Shown one piece after another: positions 50,942 through 60,897 of a DNA stretch of 64,000 bases. The stretch's first letter is position 1; every line of letters starts with the position of its first letter. The notes beneath the pieces are model-generated. The model was not told the DNA's origin and made no database searches. It saw only the letters and a list, made by a program, of their open reading frames with translations. Made by a program: the position numbers and the translations under genes. The stretch covers positions 31,186 to 95,185 of the forward strand of contig CAZMBI010000007.1 of assembly GCA_964564675.1 (NCBI GenBank), given 5' to 3'. Source of the DNA: CAZMBI01 sp964564675 (GTDB lineage Bacteria; Pseudomonadota; Alphaproteobacteria; Rickettsiales; UBA3002).

Positions 50942-51664
50942 ATGCCTGAAGTCATTATACCAGGCCCGGAAGGGCGCATCGAGGGCCGCTACCATCAAGC
51001 CGAAGACTCCACCTCGCCGGTGGCGGTGATACTGCATCCGCACCCGCTTTACGGCGGCACGATGAATAACAAAATTGTCTATCAACTGTATCAGAGCTTT
51101 GCGCGAGCCGGTTTTTCGGTTCTACGGTTTAACTTTCGCGGCGTGGGCCGCTCACTCGGCAAATTTGACGACGGCGTGGGCGAGCTGACCGATGCCGCGG
51201 CCGCACTGGACTGGGTTCAGCAACAAAATTCCGGCGCCTCGCATTGCTGGATCGGCGGCTTTTCCTTCGGTGCCTGGATTGCGCTGCAGCTGTTGATGCG
51301 CCGCCCGGAAATAGAAGGTTACATCGCGGTCTCCCCGCCAGCGAATATGTATGATTTTGGTTTCCTCTCCCCCTGCCCGGCTCATGGCCTTGTTATCCAG
51401 GGCGATCAGGACGAAATCGTGCAGGAGCCGGCCGTATCACTGCTGGTCAACCGGTTATCGTCGCAAAAAGGCCTGCGCGTGGATTATCAGGTGATCCCCA
51501 AAGCGGATCACTATTTCCGCAACGCAATGGATCATCTGATTACCAATGTTGATGATTACCTGGAGCGCAAACTCAAAGAACACGCCAGCCAGCCACGCAT
51601 CAGGCCGGATAAAAAGCGCCGCCCGATGTCGAATGACGAGCCCCTGTTAACTGCGGAAGAGTAA
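50942..51664 (+). CDS. Alpha/beta hydrolase, dienelactone-hydrolase-like
   Basis: 240 aa. LHPHPLYGGTMNNKIVY and RFNFRGVGRSLGKFDDG are hallmarks of a widespread alphaproteobacterial hydrolase group; nucleophile Ser in GGFSFGAW, acid in QGDQDEIVQ, His in KADHYF. The C-terminal 25 residues are basic and Pro-rich and lie over the end of anmK on the opposite strand (65 bp overlap). Natural substrate unknown. Confidence 0.82.
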   Translation: MPEVIIPGPEGRIEGRYHQAEDSTSPVAVILHPHPLYGGTMNNKIVYQLYQSFARAGFSVLRFNFRGVGRSLGKFDDGVGELTDAAAALDWVQQQNSGASHCWIGGFSFGAWIALQLLMRRPEIEGYIAVSPPANMYDFGFLSPCPAHGLVIQGDQDEIVQEPAVSLLVNRLSSQKGLRVDYQVIPKADHYFRNAMDHLITNVDDYLERKLKEHASQPRIRPDKKRRPMSNDEPLLTAEE

Positions 51665-52700
51665 CCGGCAGGCGCTTAAGCGCGCGCACTGCGAGGTAAG
51701 CGAAAGCCTGCGCCTCCATTGCCTCGCCGTCCCAGCCCAGCGACTCCACCGGCTCGACCGGCCCCAAATGCTCCCGTAATGCGCACATCATGGTGGCGTT
51801 ATGCCGACCGCCACCGGTAACCAGCCAGTGTTTGGGCGATGTGGGTAAAAAGTCTACCCCTTTGACAATCGCCTCCACCGTAAACCGGGTTAAGGTCGCC
51901 GCGGCATCAGCGGTGTTTAAATGCATCACCGGCTCCAGACCGAAATCGTGACGATCGAGTGATTTGGGCGGCGGCGCGGCGAAAAACGCATCATAAAAAT
52001 ACCCGGCAAGCGCCGTGCCATCGACCGTACCGGAAGCCGCCGTCTCGCCGTTGTGATCATATGCGCGACCGGTACGGTGTTGCATGAGCTGGTTAATCAG
52101 ACCGTTGCCGGGGCCGGTATCAAAGGCCAGAATCCATGGATTATTATGCTTGTCCTCAATCCAGGTGATATTCGCAATGCCGCCGATATTGACAATCGCC
52201 ACAGGTTTGCTCAACCCGCGTGCCAGCGCCGCCTGATATAGCGGCACAAACGGCGCGCCCTGCCCGCCTTCGGCCATATCGCGGCGGCGAAAATCGGCAA
52301 CCACGTCCATGCCCGTTAAGGCATTGAGCAGCGCCGGATCCCCGATCTGCCAGGTGATGCCCTCTTGCGGGCGGTGGTCGATGGTCTGACCGTGAAACCC
52401 GATGACGGCCACTTGCTCGGGCTTCATGCCGGCCTGCGCCAGCAATTGATGTACGGCCTCGGCATGCAGGCGGGTTAAATCCCGCGCAACGAGTGAAATA
52501 TCGCCCTCGCGCCGGGTGGCCAGCGCCAGCCGCTCCTGAAACGCCGCCGTATAAGGCAGGCTGAGCCATGCCCCGCGTTCTAGCACATCATGCCCGTCCG
52601 TGCGGATAAGCGCGGCATCGATGCCATCCAGCGAAGTACCGCTCATCAGCCCGAGGGCCCAAATTGTATCATCCGTGATTAATTGTCGGTTGCCAGCCAT
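51600..52700 (-). CDS. anmK: Anhydro-N-acetylmuramic acid kinase
   Basis: 366 aa. Opens and phosphorylates 1,6-anhydro-MurNAc from peptidoglycan turnover to MurNAc-6-phosphate. GLMSGTSLDGIDAALI (ATP site), VIGFHGQTIDHRP, FDTGPGNGLINQLM and the C-terminal ESLGWDGEAMEAQAFAYLA are diagnostic. Its 3' end overlaps the convergent hydrolase gene by 65 bp. It is functionally linked with amgK-murU at 17.9-19.6 kb. Confidence 0.95.
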   Translation of the reverse strand: MAGNRQLITDDTIWALGLMSGTSLDGIDAALIRTDGHDVLERGAWLSLPYTAAFQERLALATRREGDISLVARDLTRLHAEAVHQLLAQAGMKPEQVAVIGFHGQTIDHRPQEGITWQIGDPALLNALTGMDVVADFRRRDMAEGGQGAPFVPLYQAALARGLSKPVAIVNIGGIANITWIEDKHNNPWILAFDTGPGNGLINQLMQHRTGRAYDHNGETAASGTVDGTALAGYFYDAFFAAPPPKSLDRHDFGLEPVMHLNTADAAATLTRFTVEAIVKGVDFLPTSPKHWLVTGGGRHNATMMCALREHLGPVEPVESLGWDGEAMEAQAFAYLAVRALKRLPVTLPQLTGARHSTSGGAFYPA

Positions 52701-52807
52701 GTGTAAGACGCATACAAGAAATGCCGTTGCCGGAAAAGCGTAATCAGCGATGACAGATAACAGCGCGTCCGCTTTTATAATGAATGATGCCGGATAATAA
52801 TGACGCC

Positions 52808-54184
52808 ATGACGGATAAAGATTTCTTAACCATCTGCCGCGAACGCGGCTTTATCCATCAATGCACCGACGAAGCGGGGCTACAAAGTCTGCTCCATCGA
52901 GAGAAGCCGGTCGCCGCTTATATCGGGTTTGATTGCACCGCGCCCAGCCTGCATGCAGGCAGCCTGCTGCAGATTATGATGCTGCGCTGGTGGCAGCGCT
53001 GCGGCCATAAGCCGATTGTGCTGATAGGCGGAGCAACCACCAAAATCGGCGACCCCTCGGGCAAGGATCACTCGCGCCAGCTGCTTGATGATGCCGCAAT
53101 TGAACGCAATATGGCCGGCATAAAACAGGTATTTGCCAAATTTCTGGAATTTGAAGATTCTTCCGATGATTCCAGCGCAAGCAGGAATGAGAAAAAGCCT
53201 GCTCTCGCCGGCATGACATATAAAGCCCGCATGGTTAATAATGACGATTGGCTAAAAGACGTTCGCTACATCGACTTACTGCGCGAAGTCGGGCCGCATT
53301 TTTCCGTGAACCGGATGCTGACGATGGACAGTGTGCGCCAGCGACTGGAGCGCGAATCGCACCTAAGCTTTCTGGAATTTAATTATATGGTCCTGCAAGC
53401 ATACGATTTTGTAAAGCTCGGCGGGGCATATGATTGCCGCGTGCAGTTCGGCGGTTCCGATCAATGGGGAAATATTGTGATGGGGTGTGAGCTCAATCGC
53501 CGGCTCATGTCATTGCGAGGAAGCGCTGCCGACGAAGCCGCCGAGCTTAAAACCGGATTGCCCAGCTCCGCTCGCGATACCGAGTTATTCGGCCTCACCA
53601 CACCGTTATTGACCACCGCTTCCGGTGCCAAAATGGGTAAAACGGCGGCAGGCGCCATCTGGTTGAATGATGACCCGGATCATCCCGAATATTCCTGTAG
53701 CCCGTATGATTATTGGCAATACTGGCGCAATACAGAAGATGCCGATGTTGAGCGCTTCCTGAAACTCTTTACCGAGCTGGAGCTGGAGAATATCACCGCG
53801 CTGATGCAGGGCAATATCAATGATGCCAAAACCGTGCTGGCCACCGAGACCACCGCCCTGCTTCACGGTCGCAAGGCGGCGGAGAATGCCGCAAAGACGG
53901 CCGCCCGCGTGTTCGGAAGCGGCGGCACGCAAGGACTGCCGGAGGTGACGATCACCCGCGCCGAGCTTGTAGCCGGCATTCCCGCTTTCAAATTGCTTCA
54001 AATGGCGGGGCTGGCCGAATCCGGCGGCGCCGCGCGGCGGCTAATCAAGGGCAAGGGGGCGCGGCTTAATAACGAGGTGATTGAACAGGACGACCAACTC
54101 ATCACGCTTGAAGCGATGGAACCGGACGGGGTGATCAAACTGTCGTCGGGTAAGAAAAAACACATCCTGCTACGGCCGGTTTAA
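52808..54184 (+). CDS. tyrS: Tyrosyl-tRNA synthetase
   Basis: 458 aa from ATG 52808 (MTDKDFLTICRERGFIHQ); ATG 52784 is an alternative. HIGH-like motif is in APSLHAGSLLQIMML; tyrosine site YDCRVQFGGSDQWGNI; KMSKS equivalent GAKMGKT; C-terminal S4 domain. Two extra stretches absent in E. coli TyrRS, about 24 residues each, are encoded by repeat-like DNA: after FLEFED (53152-53221) and after NRRLMS (53507-53579). Both fall between conserved elements, so the enzyme is probably active; it is the only copy seen here. Confidence 0.94.
   Translation: MTDKDFLTICRERGFIHQCTDEAGLQSLLHREKPVAAYIGFDCTAPSLHAGSLLQIMMLRWWQRCGHKPIVLIGGATTKIGDPSGKDHSRQLLDDAAIERNMAGIKQVFAKFLEFEDSSDDSSASRNEKKPALAGMTYKARMVNNDDWLKDVRYIDLLREVGPHFSVNRMLTMDSVRQRLERESHLSFLEFNYMVLQAYDFVKLGGAYDCRVQFGGSDQWGNIVMGCELNRRLMSLRGSAADEAAELKTGLPSSARDTELFGLTTPLLTTASGAKMGKTAAGAIWLNDDPDHPEYSCSPYDYWQYWRNTEDADVERFLKLFTELELENITALMQGNINDAKTVLATETTALLHGRKAAENAAKTAARVFGSGGTQGLPEVTITRAELVAGIPAFKLLQMAGLAESGGAARRLIKGKGARLNNEVIEQDDQLITLEAMEPDGVIKLSSGKKKHILLRPV
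53152..53221 (+). repeat. In-frame repeat insertion 1 in tyrS
   Basis: Reverse complement begins TGTCATGCCGGCGAGAGCAGG and ends near CATTCCTGCTTGCGCTGGAA, the layout of the common TGTCATTCCCGCGAAAGCGGGAAT-type intergenic palindrome, somewhat decayed. Adds about 23 codons (SSDDSSASRNEKKPALAGMT). Confidence 0.65.
53507..53579 (+). repeat. In-frame repeat insertion 2 in tyrS
   Basis: Starts TGTCATTGCGAGGAAGCG and ends GGATTGCCCAGCTCCGCTCGC, the two halves of the well-known TGTCATTGCGAGGAGC...GCTCCGCTCGCAATGACA palindromic element. Adds about 24 codons (SLRGSAADEAAELKTGLPSS) before TELFGLTTPLL. Confidence 0.8.
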
Positions 54185-54193
54185 ACCGTGTGA

Positions 54194-57100
54194 TTAATTC
54201 AGCTCACCCGATGGCTCGGCCCGGCCTGGTGCGCTTTCACCGGCAGCTTTATTATTTTCAAACATCTCAAAAAACTTGCGGGTGAAGCCGGGCGTCAGGA
54301 CCGAAAGCGGATTGGCGCCGACCACTGGATCGCCATAATCGCCAGATACACTGAAATTCACAGCAAAGATGCCTTCGCCGCGGCCGCCTGCGAGCAGTTC
54401 GCCAAACACCGGAATCCGGCTGACAAAAGTATTAAGCGCATAGGCCGGCGCCAGATTGCCGCTTACATCGATAACGCCGGTGGCGATGTTCGCCGTGCCA
54501 TCCATAATCACGCCCAGCGACGGGCCGACCCAGCGCCCGTCCTTGATTTCCAGCTTATCGTTTAAAAACACGAAGTCTGATTTCATGCGGCTAAAAGCGA
54601 TTCCTTCACCCTGCAGCGTATCCAGCATACCGGTCAACGAGCTGAGATTGAGAATCCGGCTGAGAATTGGCGCTTTTTTGAGCACAAAATCCTGCAAAAT
54701 GATGCGCCCCACCAGCGGATTACCGAGTTTGCCGTCATCATATTCACCGCGCACCTCTAGCACGCCGCCATACATCTCCTCGACGATATCCAACGTGCGT
54801 AGCAAATTACCGGCGCGATCGGAATGTAAATGGAAATAGCGCCGATTATCCTCGTAGGCGATTTTCATGAGCATACTACCGGCTTCTTTAAAGGTGGCGG
54901 TGATATCCGCCGAACGGCAGCGCCGGCCTGTACAATCGACATGACCTGTCAGGTTACGCAATTCCTGCTCCTGCGGCAGGTAAACGCGCTCCAGATCCAG
55001 ATCAAGCCGCATACGGGGAAAGCCGCTGATGGTGCGCTTACCATCTTCACGGCCCGCCATAAAGGGAACCAGATCAAGCGCCTGACCTTTCAGCGTTAGA
55101 TAGTCACCATCTTGGCGGATGGCATAACGCATCGCCAGATCGTGGCGCCCGTAGGTGAAACGATCAAGCGTAACAGACTCCAGTGCCTGCTTGTCCAGAT
55201 CGGCTACAACGGTCCCTTTGGTGGAAAGCGCGTCCGATTCATAGGTCAGCAACCAACCGGGTACTTCGGCCTCGGATACGATACTTAAAGACGCCGCCTG
55301 TCCGCGCGGCTTATGATAGCCGATCAACGGCATGCGGTAACTAGCCTCAGCCAGATCGAAGCGGGCATCCAAAGCGGGCTTGCCGCGTGCCGACTGGCTG
55401 ATGCTTGCTTGCACGCCCAGCGCTCCTTTCAGTGGTGTATCCTGCGGCATGCCAAGCTGATACAACGCCTCATCTTCCACTGTTCCGCTGAAAGCCAGAT
55501 TCATCGCGCTGTTGGCGTTTTCATCATAGGCGATGCTGGCCGGCCGGCCATTGACCTGTCCATTCAACTGCAGCGCCATGGCATCATTCGACGCGGTAAA
55601 GGTGCCATCGCCCCGCTTCAGCGTGAAGGCCTCGCGATAGTTCAGATGATTGACATAATCCAGCCGGGCTTCGATGTCATAAGCCACCCGATCCCAGTCA
55701 ATAACGGCCTGGCCGGCATTATCGTCACGGAAGGCATCGAACGTCAGCGATATGTCCGCTTCGGCCTCTCCGGTAACCGGGGACAGATCAACCGGCAGTC
55801 GCGACAGAAAGTCAAAGCGCGGCGGCTGTATAAAGGTTTTGATATCCGAAGCGGAGCTGGCTAGCGATAAGTCAATTTCCACCGGCGCACCCGCCCGGTT
55901 CAAGTCACTAAATAAAATATCGGCCTGTTTAATTTCGGTTTCTTCAAGCACCGTGCCGCGATGGATATTGGCCGCCATGGTGGTGCCGGTAAATACGACC
56001 ATGGCATCCACCTCGCGAGCGGGCGGAAAGTTCGGCAAATACGTGACGGTGGCCCCTTCCACCTTGATGCTACTGTTTAAAAACGTGTCGGGAAAATAGG
56101 GTGATTCAAAATCTTCCGGCTGCAGTATGATGCTGATGTCGGCTTCCGTGGCCATGCCGTCTTTGATCGCAGTGGTCGCCCATTCCCGCGAGTTAGGCGC
56201 CAGCCCCACCGGCCAGTATTTATACAAATCCTCCACTGGCATGCGGATGGCTCTGGCATCCAGCTTTATCTGATAGCCCGCCGCTTTCATGGTGACGTCG
56301 CCGGAGGCCTCAACTGCCGTCTCGTCCAGCACCGCCTCCAGGTGCTCGATATGCAGCGTTTGCTCGGGTGGCAGCAATTTCCCGCGGATGGCAAATCGGT
56401 CCAGCTGCAATGTATCGGGAAAATGCGGTTTAAACGTAAATGAGCCGCTTTCGCCGCTGAGCGAAAATAAGACATTCTCCGGCGCATAACCGGAGGCAAG
56501 CTTCAGCCCGATACGTCCGCTTAACGGCATATCCAGCACGGGGCGCTCGGCGCAGGCCATCACCAGTTCGCACAGGGCAGCTGGGTTAGCCTGCGTCATA
56601 TTCAGCACCAGCCCGCCGGATTCCTCAACGGCATCGAGCTTCAGGGTTAGCGCCGCCTGCATGCGGCGCTCGCCGATACGCAATGCCACCTCACCGCGCA
56701 CCCGGTGCTGATTGGGCTTGGTTTCCACCCACTCTGCCTCTAGTGCCTCGGTTCGAAGCGAGACATCACTGGATTCGTCATAAACCATTAAAGCTGATGA
56801 GGTTACGGCAATCCCCTCGATATGGGTTGCCCGCTGATCTTTGGCGTGATCGTTGTTTAACAATGCCTTAACTGGCAGCCCGCGGCCCTCCATGCCGACG
56901 ATCACCCATTCCCCGCTTTGCCGGCGCACCAGCGTCGCATCCAGCGAGTCGAACGTGACCTGATGAATCACAACCTCGTCGAACAGGCTGTCAACCAGAT
57001 TAAACGTTGCCTTGGCACGGGGTACTTCCAGAAAGTCCGCTTGCCGCTTAAGTAGTTTCACATCGCGCAATTCGACTACGGCCGGCTGCTGCCAGCTTGA

Positions 57101-57301
57101 CCAGCGCAACCGGCTGCTGCCGATCTGTGCGCTAATTTCAGCTTGTGGCAGCGTCAATGCTGATTCAATGTAGGGATTGACGAAGCTGATGTCGCGTTCG
57201 GCGGCAATAAACCAGTAAACCAGCGCAAACAGGCCCAGCCCGGCAATAAGGCCGCACAGCAAGAAATATTTGCAGCAGCGATAAACAATTTTGAAATTCA
57301 T
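54194..57301 (-). CDS. AsmA/YhdP-like membrane-anchored protein (DUF3971)
   Basis: 1035 aa from ATG 57301. N-terminal membrane anchor CGLIAGLGLFALVYWFIAAE, then a very long beta-rich periplasmic region and an AsmA-like C-terminus (GVIDVSGNLAPAYALNTFVSRIPVFGELLAGG, typical AsmA_2/DUF3971). Family members (YhdP, TamB, AsmA) form a bridge between inner and outer membranes and carry phospholipids. Start-to-start distance to the divergent glnE is only about 17 bp. A role in outer-membrane lipid supply is family knowledge. Confidence 0.85.
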   Translation of the reverse strand: MNFKIVYRCCKYFLLCGLIAGLGLFALVYWFIAAERDISFVNPYIESALTLPQAEISAQIGSSRLRWSSWQQPAVVELRDVKLLKRQADFLEVPRAKATFNLVDSLFDEVVIHQVTFDSLDATLVRRQSGEWVIVGMEGRGLPVKALLNNDHAKDQRATHIEGIAVTSSALMVYDESSDVSLRTEALEAEWVETKPNQHRVRGEVALRIGERRMQAALTLKLDAVEESGGLVLNMTQANPAALCELVMACAERPVLDMPLSGRIGLKLASGYAPENVLFSLSGESGSFTFKPHFPDTLQLDRFAIRGKLLPPEQTLHIEHLEAVLDETAVEASGDVTMKAAGYQIKLDARAIRMPVEDLYKYWPVGLAPNSREWATTAIKDGMATEADISIILQPEDFESPYFPDTFLNSSIKVEGATVTYLPNFPPAREVDAMVVFTGTTMAANIHRGTVLEETEIKQADILFSDLNRAGAPVEIDLSLASSASDIKTFIQPPRFDFLSRLPVDLSPVTGEAEADISLTFDAFRDDNAGQAVIDWDRVAYDIEARLDYVNHLNYREAFTLKRGDGTFTASNDAMALQLNGQVNGRPASIAYDENANSAMNLAFSGTVEDEALYQLGMPQDTPLKGALGVQASISQSARGKPALDARFDLAEASYRMPLIGYHKPRGQAASLSIVSEAEVPGWLLTYESDALSTKGTVVADLDKQALESVTLDRFTYGRHDLAMRYAIRQDGDYLTLKGQALDLVPFMAGREDGKRTISGFPRMRLDLDLERVYLPQEQELRNLTGHVDCTGRRCRSADITATFKEAGSMLMKIAYEDNRRYFHLHSDRAGNLLRTLDIVEEMYGGVLEVRGEYDDGKLGNPLVGRIILQDFVLKKAPILSRILNLSSLTGMLDTLQGEGIAFSRMKSDFVFLNDKLEIKDGRWVGPSLGVIMDGTANIATGVIDVSGNLAPAYALNTFVSRIPVFGELLAGGRGEGIFAVNFSVSGDYGDPVVGANPLSVLTPGFTRKFFEMFENNKAAGESAPGRAEPSGELN

Positions 57302-57318
57302 TAAACCACCGGCGACGA

Positions 57319-60279
57319 ATGAGCGACACCTACACACTATTAACTAGCATTGACCAACAAATTAAGGCAAGCGGCCTACCGCTGCCTACGCCTTATGACC
57401 CTGATGAAGCCAAACATCAACGAGAATCGTATCCGCCCAGCCTGGGCCAGTCGGCTTCGCTTCAACAGGAATGGACGGCAATCGGCAAGCATCCCGTTGG
57501 CCAGCAGCTGATTGACGCGCTGAGCGGAAACTCCCCGTATCTGGCGCACCTTTTACGATTGCAGGCACCGTTTTTTATAAATACATGCAGGCACAGCCCG
57601 GAGACAACCTTTCAGGCCATTTTAAATGAGCTGCCGCCAACGGATCTAAAAGCCTGCAGCCGCGCGGAGATAATGACGCGCCTGCGCCGTGCCAAGCAGC
57701 AAGTGGCGCTATTGGCGGCCATCTCAGATATCGGCGGGCTCTGGGAGGTGATGACCCTGACCCGGCATCTGTCGGATTTCGCCGATGCCGCCATTGGTTT
57801 AAGCGTTCATTATCTGCTGTTAGAAGCTGCCCAGCGCGGTGAGTGCCGCCTGCCTGAGCCGCATAATCCGCAGGCCGGCACCGGCTTGTTGATTCTCGGG
57901 ATGGGCAAGCTCGGCGCACATGAGCTTAATTACTCCAGCGATATCGACCTGATCATGCTGTATGACGATAGAACGGGCTTATATACCGGCCCGCGCACTA
58001 TCCAGTATTTTTTTACCAAGCTGGCGCAGGATATGGTCAGCCTGCTTCAGGACCGCACCGCCGAGGGCTACGTCTTCCGCACCGATCTGCGCCTGCGCCC
58101 GGACCCGCGCTCCACGCCTCTGGCGGTGAGTCTCCACTCTGCCATTGCCTATTATGAAAGCCTGGGCCAGAACTGGGAACGCGCGGCGATGATCAAGGCT
58201 CGGCCCATTCTCGCCGACCCGCAGACGGCGGAAACCTTACGGCAGCATCTCAACCCGTTTATCTGGCGCAAACATCTCGATTTCGCCGCGATTGCCGATA
58301 TTAATTCGATCAAACGCCAGATGGCCGCCAAGGCCGGTGAGCGCATCGGTATTTATGGCCATAACATTAAAATCGGACGCGGTGGGATTCGTGAGATTGA
58401 ATTTTATGTACAAACCCAGCAACTGGTTTGGGGCGGTCGCCTCCCCGAATTACGCACCAAGGCTACGCTGGAAACACTTGAGGCTTTGGTGGAGGCCGAG
58501 CTGATTCAACCGTCGCTTGCAAATACGCTGGACCGCGCCTACCGCTTCTTACGACGCGTCGAACATTACCTGCAAATGATCCGCGATGAACAAACCCACA
58601 CCCTGCCCACAGACGATACGGGGTTTGCCCATCTTGCGACCTTTTTAGGTTATAAAGAGACCAACTGGCTGATTAACGAGCTGACCAATACCTGCGAACA
58701 GGTATACGACATTTATCTGCAATCGGTGGAAGGCGCACCGCCGCTGACGGTCGACGGCAATCTGGTATTCACCGGTGTTGAAGCCGACCCTGAGACTCTG
58801 CAAACTCTGGCGCGGCTGGGCTATCAGCAGCCCGAAGGCGTGTCCGACATCATCCAAAGCTGGCACCGCGGCAGCCGCCGAGCCACGCGCAGTAAACGCG
58901 CGCGGCAGATTCTCACCGAACTGATTCCCAATATCCTGGTTGAAATGGCCGATACCGCCAATCCCGACAATGCGCTTTTCCGTTTTGACGATTTCCTCGC
59001 CAACCTGCCTTCCGGCGTCCAGATATTTTCACTGTTTGCCGCCCGCCCCGAACTGCTGGACCTGATGGCGCATATTATGGGCAGCGCCCCCGCCCTTGCC
59101 GATATATTGGGTAAACAGCCGCATCTGCTCGATGTTGTGCTGCACGGCGGTTTTTATGAATCATTGTCGGATACAAAAGCCCTGCGTGAGGCACTAACGC
59201 ATCAGCTGACGCAGGCGCATGATTATGAAGCCGTTTTAAGTACGTTGCGGACATTTAAAAGCGAGCGCCAGTTTCAGGCCGGCGTACAGATGTTGCGCGG
59301 TATCACAAGGCCGCGCCAGATCGGCAACTTCCTGTCTGATCTGGCGGATGTGATCGTCTCGCAGACCATCACGCTCGCCTGGCAGGAATTCAGCCAGACG
59401 CACGGTGAAGTTCCGGAAAGCGAACTGGCTGTGGTTGCGCTTGGCAAGCTGGGAAGCCGCGAACTGACCTTCGGCTCTGATCTTGATTTGATTTTCATCT
59501 ATCACAGCCCGGACAGTACAGCTTCCAACGGCCCCAAATCAGTTGACAACCGCACGTATTACAGCCGCCTGTGCTCACGCTTTATCAGCGCGTTTACGGT
59601 GTTGATGCAGGAGGGCGTGCTCTATGAAATCGATACAAGGCTGCGCCCCTCGGGCGGCGACAGCCCACTGGCCACGCCATTGCAAAGCTTTGATCAATAC
59701 TTTGAAACGCTGGCCTGGACGTTCGAATATATGGCATTGACCCGGGCGCGGGTGATTTATGCCTCATCGCCAACGCTGCATAATCAGCTAACGCACAGCA
59801 TGCATCATCACCTGCAGCGCCACCACGAGCCAGCGCAACTGAAAAGCGACGTGATCCGCATGCGGGAGAAAATCTTCGCCCAGCACCGCACGATCAACCC
59901 ATGGGATATCAAGCAGGTGCGAGGCGGGCTGATAGACCTGGATTTTCTGGCGCAATATCTGGTGTTGCGCCATGCCGCCGAGATACCCGCCATCATTCAG
60001 ACCAATACCTCCGACGTATTAGCCCAATCCGGTGCTGCCGGGCTGCTATCGCCCGCGATGGCGGATGAACTGATTGAAGCCGAGCGCTTCCTGAGTGACC
60101 TGTTGAGCTTTTTGCGGCTGTGCAGCCCCAACGCGGTCATCGAAGCCACCACGCCCCTGGGCCTGAAAAACCTACTGGTGGAACGATTTCAGGCCAAGGA
60201 CTTTGCCCAGCTGCATCAACGGCTGGTAGAAACGGAATCTTTGATTTTATGGCAATTCCAACAATTAAGCCGGGAATGA
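57319..60279 (+). CDS. glnE: Glutamine synthetase adenylyltransferase/deadenylase
   Basis: 986 aa. Reversibly adenylylates glutamine synthetase in response to PII. Two nucleotidyltransferase domains are visible: LILGMGKLGAHELNYSSDIDLIMLYD (deadenylase, near residues 193-218) and VVALGKLGSRELTFGSDLDLIFIY (adenylylase, near 708-731), each with the GS-D-D active site; DTRLRPSGGDSPLATPL and IKQVRGGLIDLDFLAQYL follow. Length and order match the family. Confidence 0.95.
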   Translation: MSDTYTLLTSIDQQIKASGLPLPTPYDPDEAKHQRESYPPSLGQSASLQQEWTAIGKHPVGQQLIDALSGNSPYLAHLLRLQAPFFINTCRHSPETTFQAILNELPPTDLKACSRAEIMTRLRRAKQQVALLAAISDIGGLWEVMTLTRHLSDFADAAIGLSVHYLLLEAAQRGECRLPEPHNPQAGTGLLILGMGKLGAHELNYSSDIDLIMLYDDRTGLYTGPRTIQYFFTKLAQDMVSLLQDRTAEGYVFRTDLRLRPDPRSTPLAVSLHSAIAYYESLGQNWERAAMIKARPILADPQTAETLRQHLNPFIWRKHLDFAAIADINSIKRQMAAKAGERIGIYGHNIKIGRGGIREIEFYVQTQQLVWGGRLPELRTKATLETLEALVEAELIQPSLANTLDRAYRFLRRVEHYLQMIRDEQTHTLPTDDTGFAHLATFLGYKETNWLINELTNTCEQVYDIYLQSVEGAPPLTVDGNLVFTGVEADPETLQTLARLGYQQPEGVSDIIQSWHRGSRRATRSKRARQILTELIPNILVEMADTANPDNALFRFDDFLANLPSGVQIFSLFAARPELLDLMAHIMGSAPALADILGKQPHLLDVVLHGGFYESLSDTKALREALTHQLTQAHDYEAVLSTLRTFKSERQFQAGVQMLRGITRPRQIGNFLSDLADVIVSQTITLAWQEFSQTHGEVPESELAVVALGKLGSRELTFGSDLDLIFIYHSPDSTASNGPKSVDNRTYYSRLCSRFISAFTVLMQEGVLYEIDTRLRPSGGDSPLATPLQSFDQYFETLAWTFEYMALTRARVIYASSPTLHNQLTHSMHHHLQRHHEPAQLKSDVIRMREKIFAQHRTINPWDIKQVRGGLIDLDFLAQYLVLRHAAEIPAIIQTNTSDVLAQSGAAGLLSPAMADELIEAERFLSDLLSFLRLCSPNAVIEATTPLGLKNLLVERFQAKDFAQLHQRLVETESLILWQFQQLSRE

Positions 60280-60353
60280 GCGCGCAGCATTTGCTATTGC
60301 ATCCGGCAAAAATCCGCCTATATAAGAATGAAACGTATAAAGGAGATTGATAT

Positions 60354-60848
60354 ATGGCACGTGCAGCAAAGCAGATCGATTTAGGCCTGAATATCGGCGA
60401 TAAGGCCCCGGTATTTACCCTGCCTACCGACGCTGGCGATGAGGTCAGCCTCGCGCAATTCGAAGGGAAACAAAACGTCGCGCTGTATTTTTATCCGAAG
60501 GACGATACGCCGGGCTGCACGACGGAAGCCAAGGATTTCCGGGATCTGCATGAGGCATTCGCAGCCGCTGATACGGTGGTTATCGGCGTCTCCAAAGATG
60601 ATGTGAAAAGCCACGATAAATTTAAAGCTAAACACGCATTACCCTTTATGCTGGCTTCGGATGCCGAAGGCGATGTCTGCGAACGCTACGGCGTGTGGGT
60701 CGAGAAGAATATGTATGGTAAAAAATATATGGGCATCCAGCGCGCCACCTTCCTGATCGACAGACAGGGAACCATCACGCAGATATGGCCCAAAGTGAAG
60801 GTGGATAATCACGCGCAGGAGGTATTGGAAGCGGCGAAGGCCTTGTAA
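60354..60848 (+). CDS. bcp: Peroxiredoxin (Bcp type)
   Basis: 164 aa thiol peroxidase. Peroxidatic Cys55 in YFYPKDDTPGCTTEAKDF; there is no Cys at the usual +5 resolving position (Lys60), so it is probably of the 1-Cys or distant-Cys kind; another Cys is in GDVCERYG. Clear AAGGAG before ATG 60354. Lies 74 bp after glnE with its own likely promoter (TATAAG). Confidence 0.94.
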   Translation: MARAAKQIDLGLNIGDKAPVFTLPTDAGDEVSLAQFEGKQNVALYFYPKDDTPGCTTEAKDFRDLHEAFAAADTVVIGVSKDDVKSHDKFKAKHALPFMLASDAEGDVCERYGVWVEKNMYGKKYMGIQRATFLIDRQGTITQIWPKVKVDNHAQEVLEAAKAL

Positions 60849-60897
60849 TCCGTTGCCCGTTTATTGATCCCGCCACAGGAGCCACAGGAGTTCTCGC

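Noticed and set aside
51600..51664. 65-bp overlap of anmK and the hydrolase as a sign of a wrong stop or frameshift
   Set aside because: Both C-termini read as complete proteins; a convergent tail overlap is sufficient.
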